Shown here in pieces: positions 11,195-22,495 of a DNA stretch of 64,000 nt. The position numbers and the translations under genes are program-made. Each line of letters opens with the position of its first letter. Position 1 is the stretch's first letter. This stretch comes from Dryomyza anilis (Eukaryota; Arthropoda; Insecta; Diptera; Dryomyzidae), in assembly GCA_951804985.1 (NCBI GenBank), contig OX638132.1:103716026-103780025 (forward strand), in the 5' to 3' direction. The notes under the pieces were generated by a model. That model had not been told where the DNA came from. It ran no database searches and saw only the letters and a list, made by a program, of their open reading frames with translations.

Positions 11195-11945
11195 ATGGAA
11201 ATATTTTTGGTACGGAAAAAAAATAATTGTTGAAAAAAAATTTCGGACCACTTTTTTTTTCGAAAATAAAAATTAAAGAATACATTTTGTTTTTGTGTGA
11301 CATTTTTTTGTTTTTTGAAACATTCTTTTTTTTCAAACGACTAAAATTATTTTTTTCTAAAATTATTTTTGAAGGATATTTTTTTCGAATTTTATTTTTG
11401 AAAAACACATTTTTTTTTTTTTGAAAACTCGTAAACAAAAAAATGTTATTTTGAAAAAAAAATTTCTTCAAAATTACATTCTTTAAATCAAGCTAATTGT
11501 TTTAAACAAGAAATATCACAAAATGTATGGGAAGTATAAATACGTATACACCCAGAAAAAAATACCTCAAATACCATTAAAATTTGTCAATAGGACAATT
11601 TTTGATTTAATAGTATACAAAAAATAAATCTTTTCATATAAATTCAATGGCAATGCCATGGTATTTTTTTAATATTTAATGGTATTTTCTGATCAAAATA
11701 AAAATTTATCCTATTGACTATTTTTAATAGTAAAAAACTATTACTTATATAGTCTTTTTTTCTGAGTGTATGTGTAAATGAATACAGATGTTGGTGTGTA
11801 ATTTTGAAGTTTAAGAACATCTACTGAACATTAAAAAGATTAAATTGCCATTCAATGAATGAAATCTTCCATATGAAGTATCTGGTAGTTGGTGAAAAAT
11901 TCATAATATATAATGATTTTATTCATATTGAAGAATTTTGTCTGT
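11195..11945. mobile_element. MITE family A copy with T-rich head, interrupted by another MITE
   Basis: About 11195-11465 is low-complexity T-rich sequence like 1395-1670. About 11830-11945 (ATTCAATGAATGAAAT, TCTGGTAGTTGGTGAAAAAT, TCATAATATATAATGA, then CTGTGTA) matches the right end of family A. The MITE at 11547-11770 lies between the two parts. The open frames on both strands here come from AAA/TTT runs. Confidence 0.55.
11547..11770. mobile_element. Complete 224-bp MITE, TIR TACACCCAGAAAAAAA
   Basis: It starts TACACCCAGAAAAAAATAC and ends TCTTTTTTTCTGAGTGTA. The interior is itself largely palindromic: TTGTCAATAGGAC on the left and TATCCTATTGAC on the right. TA at each boundary is compatible with a Tc1/mariner-type target. 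Relatives: 7537, 29692, 30445, 47199, 48159. Confidence 0.8.
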
Positions 11946-12136
11946 GTACTTGCCACAAGTTTTTTGCCACAAGTTTTTTGAGTTATTACGTCATTAAATA
12001 TTTGGCGATTATAATGTTTTTCTATATACAAATATTAATTTTTTACAGATTTGAGTTTTCACTCTTTATTCAATTGTATTTCGTTGAAAATACTTCAGCT
12101 AATATTTTGAATGAACCACAGATCGATCTGACCAAA

Positions 12137-13887
12137 CACGCAGAGAAATAATATGGTTGCGACATGATCACGACAACCATGCTATGGTCTTTACAATCCT
12201 ACATGTTTGTCACAATCAAAGTATGGTATTTTCAATTATATTTCAACAATAATAAGGTCGCTAAAATCATATTATAGTAGACAATTTATTATAATATGAT
12301 TGTATTTCTGAAAAACCAAAATATGGTTGATAAGAACCATGTTATGATTACGATAAAGACTGCCACGAACAAAGTATGGTCAATACCAATCATACCATGA
12401 TATAGACTGATCATAATATAGCAATTTATTATTTACAACCATATAATTCTCACTTAATGGTATTTTTTACTCTCTCTTACTCACTTTGATGTTGGCAATG
12501 GGGTGTGCAGTCGAGTTTTTTTTTTTGTCGTGACAAAATGTCTTCTAATGTTTAAAACATCATTATTAAAAATAAACATATATCCGAAAGGTAAAACGTT
12601 AATTGTAAATGCTTAATATGAAGACAATATAGTTCAAACAAATATCTATAAATAACATTAACTGCTCGTGTTTAATACAAATGTGTATCTGACGCTGTAC
12701 TTTACACAAAAGTTCTTATGCACGATAAAACTCGAACGATGCTGTCCGGCAATTGCAAGCACAGTCTCGCACAGAGTACAGCTTCACGGAGTTTGCAAAA
12801 TTGTGTCTTTTATTTAAAAATATATACTTATATAATAAAAAATGTAGATAAAATAATCACTAATTAAACATGTGTCTTATTCATAATTTGATTTCAAACC
12901 GTTTTTTCAGGAATTTAGGATAATCATAATATAATGATTACTGGTCACGTAGGACCATAGTATAATTGAATAAAATCGAAATACGATTACTGACCACCTT
13001 AGTATGGTTGTGTGGAATCATACTATGGTCACTGACAACCATAGTATGGTCTCTGACAAACATAGTATGGTCACTGACAACCATACTATGGTAACTGACA
13101 ACCACAGTATAGTCACTTCCAACCATACTATGGTCAATGACAACCATAGTATGGTATCTCACAACCATAGTATGGTAACTGACAACCATACTATGGTCAC
13201 TGACAACCATAGTATGGTCACTGAAAACCATACTATGGTCACTGACAACCATAGTATGGTCACTCACAACCATAGTATGGTCACTGACAACCATACTATG
13301 GTCACTGACAACCATAGTATGGTCACTGACAACCATACTATGGTCACTGACATCCATAGTATGGTCACTGACAACCATAGTATGGTCACTGACAACCATA
13401 CTATGGTCACTGACAACCATATTATGGTCACTCACAACCATAGTATGGTCACTGACAACCATACTATGGTCACTGACAACCATAGTATGGTCACTGACAA
13501 CCATACTATGGTCACTGACAACCATAGTATGGTCACTCACAACTATAGTATGGTCACTGACAACCATACTATGGTCACTGACAACCATAGTATGGTCACT
13601 GACAATCATACTATGGTCACTGACAACCATAGTATGGTCACTGGCAACCATACTATGGTCACTGACAACCATAGTATGGTCACTGACAACCATACTATGG
13701 TCACTGACAACCACAGTATGGTTGTGTGAAATCGACATATGGTCACTGAGGACCATGATATGGTTGTCGAAAATCGTACTATTGTCACTGAGGATCATAT
13801 TATATGACTTCCTACAACCATAACCACCAATCATAGTATGGTGCCCTTCAAATATGATCACCACAACCATGTAATTTCCAGTCAAAC
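12137..13887. mobile_element. Foldback-like element with a greatly expanded right arm
   Basis: The left end CACGCAGAGAAATAATATGG is approximately mirrored at about 13860-13887 (ACAACCATGTAATTTCCAGT). Both arms are built of words like ACCATGCTATGGT and ACAACCATA. The left arm (about 12137-12480) is short and degenerate. The core (about 12481-12900) is not arm-like. The right arm holds a clean 21-bp array. Foldback elements with long tandem-repeat arms are known in Drosophila. Membership of that group is inferred from structure, not sequence. A related 0.8-kb element lies at 32801-33618. No transposase is visible. Confidence 0.65.
12995..13735. repeat. 21-bp satellite with strand-alternating palindromic core, about 34 units
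   Basis: The units read ACCATAGTATGGTCACTGAC and ACCATACTATGGTCACTGAC, in near-regular alternation. The 13-nt core ACCATA-G-TATGGT is the exact reverse complement of ACCATA-C-TATGGT. The core is therefore palindromic except for its central base, and the higher-order period is 42 bp. Since 21 is a multiple of three and the units lack stops in two frames, long frames appear on both strands (12938-13885 minus, 13004-13729 plus). These are repeat artefacts. Confidence 0.95.
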
Positions 13888-14539
13888 CTAAAAAATATAA
13901 ATTTTAAAGTGTTCTTATTATTTATTGCATAACAAATAAGATTTTTCAAAATAATATAAAAGTATATATTTTATCGAATCAATCTCGATATTCGATGCGT
14001 AATCGATCCAAAATATTTTTTTTCGATCCAAAATATTTTTTTTACTTCGAATAATCTTCATTATCTCGTTAGTATATCTGCGTACATCTTAAAACGAATT
14101 GAAGTATTATATAGATACAACATCGTAATCGAGCTCGAATGAATTCCTCGACATCTCGATACAGTATCGTAGCGATATCGAATCGAATGGCAGTCTGGGT
14201 TGGATATTTTTTATTTCTGAAATTAATATTCTACCGAATCGATGAAAACAGATCTGAAAGAAAAGTCATACACATTTCAATCAGATCGGTATTCATATTT
14301 CGGGTTCGCTTGAATAAGTTTCAAAATTTGGTTGAAAATTACAAACATGTTGATGAAAAGTCAATTTTATGTGGTACTCATATTGAAGTATCTCTTGACC
14401 GCGATATAAATAAAAATGCAATTGAAAAAATTGAAAATATATAAAAAAGTATGCAAAGTTTGTAATATTCCAAGCAACAATTTTGCGTGTTCTTTTTGGT
14501 TTTTAATAATTAATAAATTCACTTCTCAAAATCCAGTAG
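13888..14539. other. AT-rich DNA with small tandem duplication
   Basis: CGATCCAAAATATTTTTTTT occurs twice in tandem at 13999-14041. ATCGA/CGATA-type words are frequent at 13970-14190. The 101-aa plus-strand frame at 14139-14444 is unique sequence with no recognisable domain and I do not call it a gene. Confidence 0.4.
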
Positions 14540-14691
14540 AATAAAGTTTGTTTTCTTTTTTGACAACTAAGTAATTTGCTTTCTTAATATTCATATAATA
14601 AATTCTAGAAATTTAGTAGTATTTTCAATTCTACTATTTTCCATTCGAACCGAATTTTACTCGAGTTTTAGAATTTTATTTCCCTCCGTAC
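14540..14691 (+). mobile_element. Right-end fragment of the CACGGAGGGAAA MITE family
   Basis: Contains TTTTTTGACAACTAAGTAA and TTCAATTCTACTATTTTCC, then GAATTTTACTCGAGTTTTAG, ending AATTTTATTTCCCTCCGT. This is nearly identical to the right end at 43000-43062. The left end is missing or diverged. Confidence 0.65.
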
Positions 14692-14732
14692 ATATATTCG
14701 AATTTTAATGTTCATTTCCGATAAAACGAAAA

Positions 14733-14778
14733 TAGTGACATTCACTGCGAAAACTCTTTTTCTCATTTTGTTGTGTAG
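14733..14778 (+). mobile_element. Right-end remnant of the ACACTACACAACA foldback family
   Basis: ACTGCGAAAACTCTTTTTCT followed by CATTTTGTTGTGTAG closely matches 37139-37175, the right end of the 36-kb foldback element. Only the terminus is present. It follows directly after a CACGGAGGG fragment. The complete CACGGAGGG copy at 42507 is also inside an ACACTACACAACA-family element. Confidence 0.6.
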
Positions 14779-17539
14779 TTTTATATTCTAATATTTGGAA
14801 AAATATTAAATAAAAAAAGTTGAATTATTTAAAAAAAATATATATCTCAATAATTAAATAAATTTGATAAAACTGTGCTATTTTTAGATTGCTTCAAAAG
14901 CTGCAAATTTCACTGCACCAAATGAATCAAGACAATATTAATATCAAGGCATTTCCAGTTTTTTTAAAAAGATGTCTTTTAGAAATCTAACTTTTAATTA
15001 TAGAATAATACCATTAAATGCCCTATTTACAAAACCATAATATTTCAAATAAGCAGAAAATTGTAAATTGCCTTAACTAATATTTTGAACATCGAAAATG
15101 ACAAAACATAACGTAATTTTTGGAAACACTTTTATCTTTTAATCGACAACACATCACAGCTGTTCATCAGAACCGCACAACCATTTGAGACACACATTAG
15201 TAGTAGGGGTAAAACAATTTAAAAACCATTTGCCAAAACAAATTCCTAATCGCGCTCATATGTTGGCTCTGTGGTTGCGTCATAATTAAAGAACAAAAAA
15301 AAAAGCGGAAAATCCTTTGGCACTGAAGCGAAGAGCACCACATCCTTTATGTGGGTTTTGTGCGATGCCAACAAAAGGGTTTTTTTCTGTTTTGTTCATA
15401 ATAAAAAAGAACTATGCCAGAAAATCTAAAATGTGAAGGTGGAGGAGTAGCATTAATATTGTCTGATAGCAAAACCACAGAGGTAATGGCGGTACCTTTT
15501 TGTGATATGTATTAAGACATGTAGATATCGACATAATGTGCCGACGATCATTTTAAATGTGGCCCGCGTGCTCAATTGTTCGACTAATAGCTATTTTTAC
15601 TGTGCAACATCAAATGATGAACAGAAAAAAAAATAGAAATTAGCTTGTCATATGGTGGCAACAAAACCTCTAAATAACCTAAAGAACATGGCTCTATTAC
15701 GGCTTCCAGAGAACACCCAGAATAGGTAATAGTGCTTCTTAACTCTTCACCGCCACCAACACCGATCACGAAACGAAACCAACCCAGCCCACGTTAGGCG
15801 TCTGTTGTTTGGCATACGCTGAACACACCTTTTATAAAGTCATTTCGTGGTGATTTCCTTGATGAATCGACCGAAAAATTAACTCGATTCTTACGGAAAA
15901 TAAAAAAAAACTCGCTGCAAATTGGATTTTTTTTTTTTTTGGTAAAATGCGTTTCATAGAACAATAAATGACGACGATTAAAACTAAATTTCCTACGACG
16001 CTTTTGGGTTGTACTTCGCGCCCTTCGAAGTCAAAAATTTTGTAGGAAATGGAGATTGATGGTGCGTATTCAGCAAGCACATTATTATATGTTGTAATTA
16101 ACGCAGCCAATAGGCGAATTACACAATTTTTTTTCTTCTTGTTCTTACATAGTATTTGGCCAGGTATGTGGTACGGGTTTCGAATGGTATTCGTGAGTTT
16201 TTCTATTATTAATGGTCATTAGAGCCACACAAGTCGTTGTAACTTATGTTTCTCCTATTGTTTTCGTCATTTGCTCTTTGTTTAATTAATTCGTCGTCAT
16301 TTTTCGTTAATGGGAAGTGCTTTTGTGCTCTTTCTATTCTGGAATTGGATCAATTTCAGCTTTCAGATAACATCTCCATATTTTTTGATTAGCTTATTGC
16401 TGTGTCTTAAATCGTTCGGAGAGTAGTGGAGTCATTCGTGACCGGGGAATTTTGTAATAAACGTCATTTAAATTGATATTAATATGTATTTAGCTCTGAT
16501 CAGATATAATAATAATATTTTCTTAATATACATTTAATTTTTCCGGTTTTTTCTTTGATAACAATTTGTGTTTTTCCAATTTATTTTATACCATTTTAAT
16601 ATAATTTTCTTGATTGGTTCATTCTTATAATTTTCATTCTGCTCTTTATGTTGTATATTTTATTATTATTTTTTATTTCTTATTTTTTCTTTTTTATTCT
16701 ATTATAATAATGATTTTATTCAGTCGTATTATTGCATCTTGTATTAAATTTTTAACAAAGACCTTTCAATTTTTAACAAAGACGATTTGATTTAAAATCT
16801 CCCTAAAGTTTGGGTTTTTCTCAATATGTTCTTCTTTTCTTCTTCTTACCATATTATTATTTTTTATTCATCCATTGCGATCTATTTTGTCTATCCTATA
16901 CAAGAACCTACTTCGTTTGCTTCTTATTCTATATCTTCTATACTTCTGATCCTTCGACAAGATATAAAAGGTATATTAGATTTATAAGATAGAAAAGATT
17001 AATAAAATAATATTCTTTTATATTTTCTACATCTAATATATCTTTTATATTTTGTGTATAATTTATAATTTATATATCTTCATGTCGTCGTTCTAGAAGT
17101 AATACTCACTAAGAACCTTTTAAAAATATCAAATTTTGGTATACAATCTTCATTACATATCTGCTAATTTGTGATCGATGAAGTCAATATGTATTAATGA
17201 GGATAAATCAATCTAACGAATTTCAACTTTTATAACACAGTGCAGCAAAAACCCACTTTTTTTTGGTGCCAGAATGGTGGACAACATTTTTTTATAGTCC
17301 TTTTTTATGAAGAATTAATAAATGTATAAAATACAAAAATACTTTGCAGTGCTCAGTATTAGAGAAACTATATCTCGTACGGCTGTGATATATTTGGCCA
17401 CTTTTTATATATATGCTGAATATTTGATCCATGGACAATATGATACATTTGCAACTCCTTAATATGAAATTAGTCGATTATGTAGATTGAACCTTTGAAA
17501 ATCATTAATATTGGAATTAAAAGGACGAGATAGAAATTT
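14779..17539. other. Unique and AT-rich DNA, no gene supported
   Basis: The GC-richer part is about 15130-16330. Frames at 15584-15769 and 15832-16110 (both minus) have no recognisable domain. About 16480-17080 is very AT-rich, with TATATCTTC-like words reminiscent of the satellite at 18.6 kb. TTTTTAACAAAGAC occurs twice near 16748-16783. Nothing else is recognised. Confidence 0.4.
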
Positions 17540-18325
17540 AATATGTACTACAGATATGAAGCCTTGGATAGTGTCTACATTTGGTTCTCAGACAACAAAT
17601 CCATAACTACTACAGTTTGAGGTGAAATCCAGAGTGGTTCTACAATGTAAAGAGGCCCTTGCTGATCTCTTACTTGTTAACACTGTGGACATTATCTGGG
17701 TCCCAGGACACTGTAGCATTGAGGGGAACGAAATAGCCGACGAATTGGCGAGAAATGGATCAGAAATGGATCAGAAATGGACACAATCTCAGTCACAACC
17801 GGCAGACCTTTCCAATTTCTAAAAAACGAGATGAGCTCATGGGCTTATCGACTTCACAAAAAATCATGGGAAGAATCGAGCGTGGGCCAAGCAACTAAAT
17901 GGCTATGGGGCCCCCCAAACAAATCCAAAACAAACAAAATTCCAAAACAAACAAAATTCTAACGCTTAATAAAAAGGAGTTAAAACAATACACAGGCATC
18001 CTCACGGGCCATAATGAGCTAAGAGGTCATCTTTTCAAATTGAGAAGAGTCGACTCTTACTTCTGCAAGGCCTGTGAGGTAGAGACAGAGACGCTTAAAC
18101 ACTACTTGTGTCACTGGGAAGCTTGGACTGGAAAGTACTAAGAAAATTTGTCAAATCCACTGAATTTCTAAACTCCACTGAGTAGCATAACAGCTACAAC
18201 ATATTACAGACGACTCATGATCCAAGGGGTCACAACGGGCCTACTTTATGGCCTAGGTGACTCTGTGCGATGCACAGAGGGGTTTTTCCCCCCTCCTTCA
18301 ATCAATCAATCAATCATCAATCACT
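17540..18325 (+). mobile_element. 5'-truncated non-LTR retrotransposon (jockey/I-type LINE), 3' portion
   Basis: The element consists of an ORF2 C-terminal remnant (17588-18141), a 3' untranslated part (CATATTACAGACGACTCATG, GGGGTTTTTCCCCCCTCC) and a TCAATCAATCAATCAATC tail at 18297-18325. Short tandem tails and 5' truncation are normal for LINEs of this kind. I could not find a target-site duplication. The upstream boundary is approximate. Confidence 0.75.
17588..18141 (+). pseudogene. LINE ORF2 C-terminal remnant (RNase H end and zinc-knuckle-like tail), frameshifted
   Basis: The intact protein would be a multidomain endonuclease/reverse transcriptase that copies the LINE's RNA at the target site. 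What remains is the RNase H C-terminus and the tail. SDNKSI (from 17588) is read in one frame, and SRVVLQCKEALADLL then WVPGHCSIEGNEIADELA (from 17622) in another, so there is at least one frameshift. A second shift falls near 17820, before ELRGHLFKLRRVDSYFCKAC and ETLKHYLCHW. The tail has C-x2-C then H, but a Trp stands where related elements usually carry the last Cys after HxLCH. Slippage duplications are visible (GAAATGGATCA at 17752-17778, AAACAAAATTC at 17930-17960). The three overlapping frames at 17622-18141 are pieces of this one dead gene. No neighbouring gene uses it. Confidence 0.85.
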
Positions 18326-18559
18326 ACAGTTTTCTCAATAAACCAACGGTAATATTGCGGTCACTATAGGACCTTTATGGTCATATATCTCGTAAACCTG
18401 ACGTGATAGGACATAAGTTTGTTTGGTGAAATTTCGCACTGTGAAATTTATTAAGTATTACTTTTAAATATTTAGTAATCAACTGAAATTTATGTTTTTG
18501 AACAATACGTATTTGGACAGTTTTATACTCCAACAATATTTCAATATTTCTTTACGTTC
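18326..18559. other. Spacer between LINE and satellite
   Basis: Nothing recognised. Confidence 0.4.
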
Positions 18560-18935
18560 TACATTTTTATATCTTCTATGTCATCTACATCTTCTATATC
18601 TTCCATATCTTCTATATCTTCTATATCTTCTATATCTTCTATATCTTCTATATCTTCTATATCTTCTATATCTTCTATATCTTCTATATCTTCTATATCT
18701 TCTATATCTTCTATATCCTCTATATCTTCTATATCTTCTATATCTTCTATATCTTCTATATCTTCTATATCTTCGATATCTTCGATATCTTCTATATCTT
18801 CTATATCTTCTATATCTTTTATCTTCTATATCTTCTATATCTTCTATATCTTCTATATCGTCTATATCGTCTATATCTTCTTTGTCATCTATCTTCTATG
18901 TCATCCTTGTCATCTATCTGCTATATCTACAATAT
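18560..18935. repeat. 9-bp satellite (CTATATCTT)n, about 38 units
   Basis: Almost perfect repetition of CTATATCTT with occasional variants (CTATATCCT, CGATATCTT, CTATATCGT), degenerating towards both edges. Two long plus-strand frames (Leu-Tyr-Leu and Ile-Ser-Ser repeats) exist only because 9 is a multiple of three. Related but degenerate words occur upstream (16800-17070) and downstream (19300-19390). Confidence 0.95.
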
Positions 18936-20590
18936 CTTCTAAATATTTTAAATTATGTTAAAATTTTTTGATTGCAGATACTACTTATGAATAGGAACAA
19001 AATACAATAATTAATATCCTACGCTCAGTATATAATGACTTATAATACCAAAACCCCCTAAACAAATTCAAGTCGTGGATTTAAAAATTTAAAGCTTTTC
19101 AAAATATATCTGTTTAATGATTTTTGACAAAAAAAAAATTAAGAATGGCAATGGAAAGGTGAATTTCAAAAATTTATGGATCTTCTATGAGTCTAAAGAA
19201 TTGATGAGTTTTTAATATTTTTGAAAAATATATTCTTTAAAGTAAATCCGCAACCAAAATATCATAACAAAAGTGGCGAAATCAGCTTGCGGACGGAATA
19301 TATCAATTTATTTTATTTATTCTATAATTGATATTTCCTCTATTTATTATATAACGTCTCTATTTTCTATATATTCTTTACCTCCGTTGAACTCACGTAA
19401 AATTACTTCAATTTCTCATATACGATATGTGTGTTATGTAATTCCAAATTTGTCATTTGCAAATTTTTGTTCCGACTGATTTAAATGTTTGTATTTATCC
19501 TCGAATAAGTCATTATTCAGTGAGGCGTTTCATATTGCATATTAAATTCCCAGAAGTCCCAGTTTTATAACTCTGTGCATATATTTCAAGATGAAATAAA
19601 ATTTTAAAACAAAGATAAATTCGGTGAGAACTACTTTTGTCCGCCCCAACTCAGAAAAACGTCAAACTATCAACATCAGCGAAGTGGATATGATTATTAG
19701 CAGCGGCAACAAGACCCCATCACAAAGTGCCACATGACAGTCCAATTAGCAGACATTAACTTTTAACTTTAATATGTATAAAAAAAAAAATAACCGGATG
19801 TGTTTTTTGTTTGCAAAATAAAATAAAATTATATTACGATCATATTATGCGCCAGAAATATAAGAAAGTGGTTTTATGTGATACGCTACGTTAAGTTTCG
19901 ATATGAATTTCGAAATAATTATACGAAACGTTAATTTTAAACTAAGCAGATATAAATTATGAGAGCGCCGAAATCTAACCTAACTGGATATATATAAATT
20001 ATACAAATCAAAAACCACTAAAATTTGGAGTATGCTAGTTTATTTTTCTGTAAATATTGCAACCCACACGAATAATGATTTAGACTTAGGTTTTTTTTTA
20101 TGTTTTGGTTCTTGTTTCGATATCAATTGCGGTTTTATTTATCAATGTTAGTTTTTGTTCATACTATTAATATATAAGTAAATGTCGACATCGATTTTCT
20201 TTCTATTTCAGTTTCAGTTTCAGTTTTATTTTTTCTATTTTCAGTTTTAGAAAGAAACTGTTTCGGAATATCAGTTGAAGTTATTTTGTGCTAATGTAGT
20301 ATTAATAGGAAACACCCAAATAACATTTTAATACATTAATTTTAAAAAAAGTTCAATACTTAAAAATTCTTTTATTCATTTTTTTCAGTTACCGAGAGTG
20401 ACATGTCATAGAGACCTTTGCTTTCTCGAAACTTCCTCGAACTAACTTCAATAAAAAAATGTCTACCTCTAATTTTTAAAACTTATAATTTTTATAACTT
20501 CTCATATGGTCAAATTTTATGACAAAATACTATATTTATCAAATTCATATTGTTAGAAATTCATAACATTTCAAACATTTTAAAAACCGC
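18936..20590. other. AT-rich DNA, nothing gene-like
   Basis: A short (TTTCAG)n run lies at 20206-20250. A small, less AT-rich patch lies at 19620-19770. The 68-aa frame at 19273-19479 is not recognisable. Otherwise nothing. Confidence 0.4.
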
Positions 20591-20599
20591 TATAAAACC

Positions 20600-20880
20600 T
20601 ACTCAAAAAAATGTAGGTCATATTGATGAATTCCGTTCTTCAAACCATGATACAATGTATTGAAGAACCATTCATAATATTAATGACTAACGATATCAAT
20701 GTTATGAATGATATGATGAACGCTTGATAACTTTTGAAAATGTGTTCTTCAATGTGACGAACTGTATGTGAGGAATACGTTTCAACATAATAATGAGCAA
20801 ATACTTAAAGTACAACTTATATGTACATCATATTGAAGAATGCTGTTGATCAAACCAAATTTCTATCAAAGTATTTATTT
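20600..20880. mobile_element. Diverged member of the TCATATTGATGAA MITE group
   Basis: GGTCATATTGATGAATTCCG, ATTCATAATATTAATGA and GTACATCATATTGAAGAATG followed by ATCAAACCAAAT match parts of the palindromic MITEs at 30853-31295 and 51930-52268. The ends are not clear. Confidence 0.5.
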
Positions 20881-21684
20881 TTCGTTAATTTTTTCCATAC
20901 TTCGCAGTTCTCAAGAGGTTCTTGTATGTTATTTCATATTAATGCTTGCTCGACAAGCATAAATTAGTAAAATATTTTGTAATACATTTATTCTAACAAA
21001 CTTTTTATTAATAAAAGTTATATTTAAATAAAATATATTTAAAAAAATATGTAAAAAAAAGGGTTTTTTTAAGGACATTTTTTTGAATTACTTTCTAAAA
21101 ACATTTTTTTTTATTTTTTTTTAATTATTCATATATATTATGATTATATTCATCAATATGACTATTCAAATTCATTGTATTGAATATTTTGTTTGTATCT
21201 TTTAATATAATAAATCGTATCCTTTAATATAAAAAATCTTTGTTTGTTTGTTCCGCTTCTCCGTCTAAATGGCTGATCCGATTTTCTTGAAATTTTGACC
21301 ATAGATGCTATAGGGTCTGGAAAGAATGATAGGCTATATATGGGCTGGATTGGACAAAAGGGGCGTGGCACCACCGACATAGCCTCAACATTCAAAACAA
21401 TATAACTTGGCACTTACAGCAACTAAAAACATGAAACAAACAACTCAAATACAAAAAAAATATTTAAAAGCAAAAACACAAAACAAAATCATAAATACAA
21501 AAACAAAAGCAATAATATAAAACTAAAAGCCAAACTAAAGGAAAAACAAAAGCAAAAAAGAAAAGAAAACAAACAAAAAAACAAAATGCCAACATTAATT
21601 TTGGCATTTTTTTGTTTTTTTTTTTGAAAAATGATATTTTGGAAATTCGATCATTTTGTTTCGTCGTATAATTTTCTTTGTTAA

Positions 21685-22290
21685 ATGAAACTCACCACAC
21701 CAAAAATCACCACACTTAAATTAACCACACCAAAACTTACCACACTAAAATTCACCACACTAAAATTCACCACACTAAAACTCACCACACGAAAGATCAC
21801 CACACATAAACTGAACGCAATAAAATTCACCACACTAAAACTCAACTCTCTAAAATCCAACACACTAAAACTCACCACACTAAATCTCACCACAATAAAA
21901 ACTGACCACACTAAAATCCACCAAACTAAAATTCACCACACTAAAACTCATCACACTAAAAATCACCACACATAAACTGAACGCAATAAAATTCACCACA
22001 CTAAAACTCACCACTCTAAAATTCACCACACTAAAATTCACCACACTAAAACTCACCACACTAAAAATCACCCCCCATAAACTGAACGCAATAAAAAAAC
22101 TCACTAAAACTCACCACAACAAAATCCACTACACTAAATCTCACCACTATAAAACTCACCACACTAAAATCCACCACACTAAAATTCACCACACTTAAAC
22201 TCACCTTACCAAAACTCACCACACTAAAAATCACCAGACTAAAATTCAACACAAAGAAACTCACCACACCGAAACTCACCACAAAAAACT
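21685..22290. repeat. Helitron minisatellite A, 15-bp unit CTAAAATTCACCACA
   Basis: About 40 units of CTAAAA(C/T)TCACCACA. A distinctive block, CACATAAACTGAACGCAATA, appears three times (about 21801, 21968, 22074), showing larger internal duplications. The same minisatellite is shorter in the other Helitrons (40138-40345 and 56366-56637). The Val-Val-Xaa-Phe-Ser frames here are artefacts of the 15-bp period. Confidence 0.95.
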
Positions 22291-22495
22291 TCTACTGGGA
22301 AAAACTCTACGGGAAAGAATTCCACCGGGAAGCATTCTACCGGGAAGAATTTGACGGGAAATATTCTACAGGGAAGAATTCTACGGGAAAGCGTTCTATG
22401 GGTAACAATTTATGGGGAAGATTTCTACCGGGAAGAATTCTACGGCGAAATATTCCACGGGGAAGTATGCTACGGCGAAATATTCTACGGAGAGG
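22290..22495. repeat. Helitron minisatellite B, unit about GGGAAGAATTCTACG (15-16 bp)
   Basis: Repeats of GGGAAGAATTCTACG/GGGAAAGCGTTCTA follow minisatellite A directly. The same A-then-B order occurs at 40346-40425 and 56638-56745, so both arrays are part of the element. Confidence 0.9.

Noticed and set aside
11100..11471. 123-aa Lys/Phe/Asn-rich protein
   Set aside because: Low-complexity A/T homopolymer runs, open on both strands, part of a MITE-associated T-rich stretch.
12995..13735. CRISPR-like array of regular repeats
   Set aside because: There are no unique spacers, the units are contiguous 21-mers, and the context is eukaryotic.
12938..13885. 315-aa minus-strand open frame with repeated Met-Val-Val-Ser-Asp-His
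   Set aside because: It is a read-through of the 21-bp satellite, whose period is a multiple of three. An equally open frame exists on the other strand (13004-13729).
18492..18971. 159-aa Leu-Tyr-Leu and 127-aa Ser-Ser-Ile proteins
   Set aside because: Both frames come from the (CTATATCTT)n satellite.
21681..22282. Several Val-Ser-Phe or Thr-Thr-Leu repeat proteins
   Set aside because: Translations of Helitron minisatellite A. The same frames appear at 40221-40424 and 56204-56539 for the same reason.
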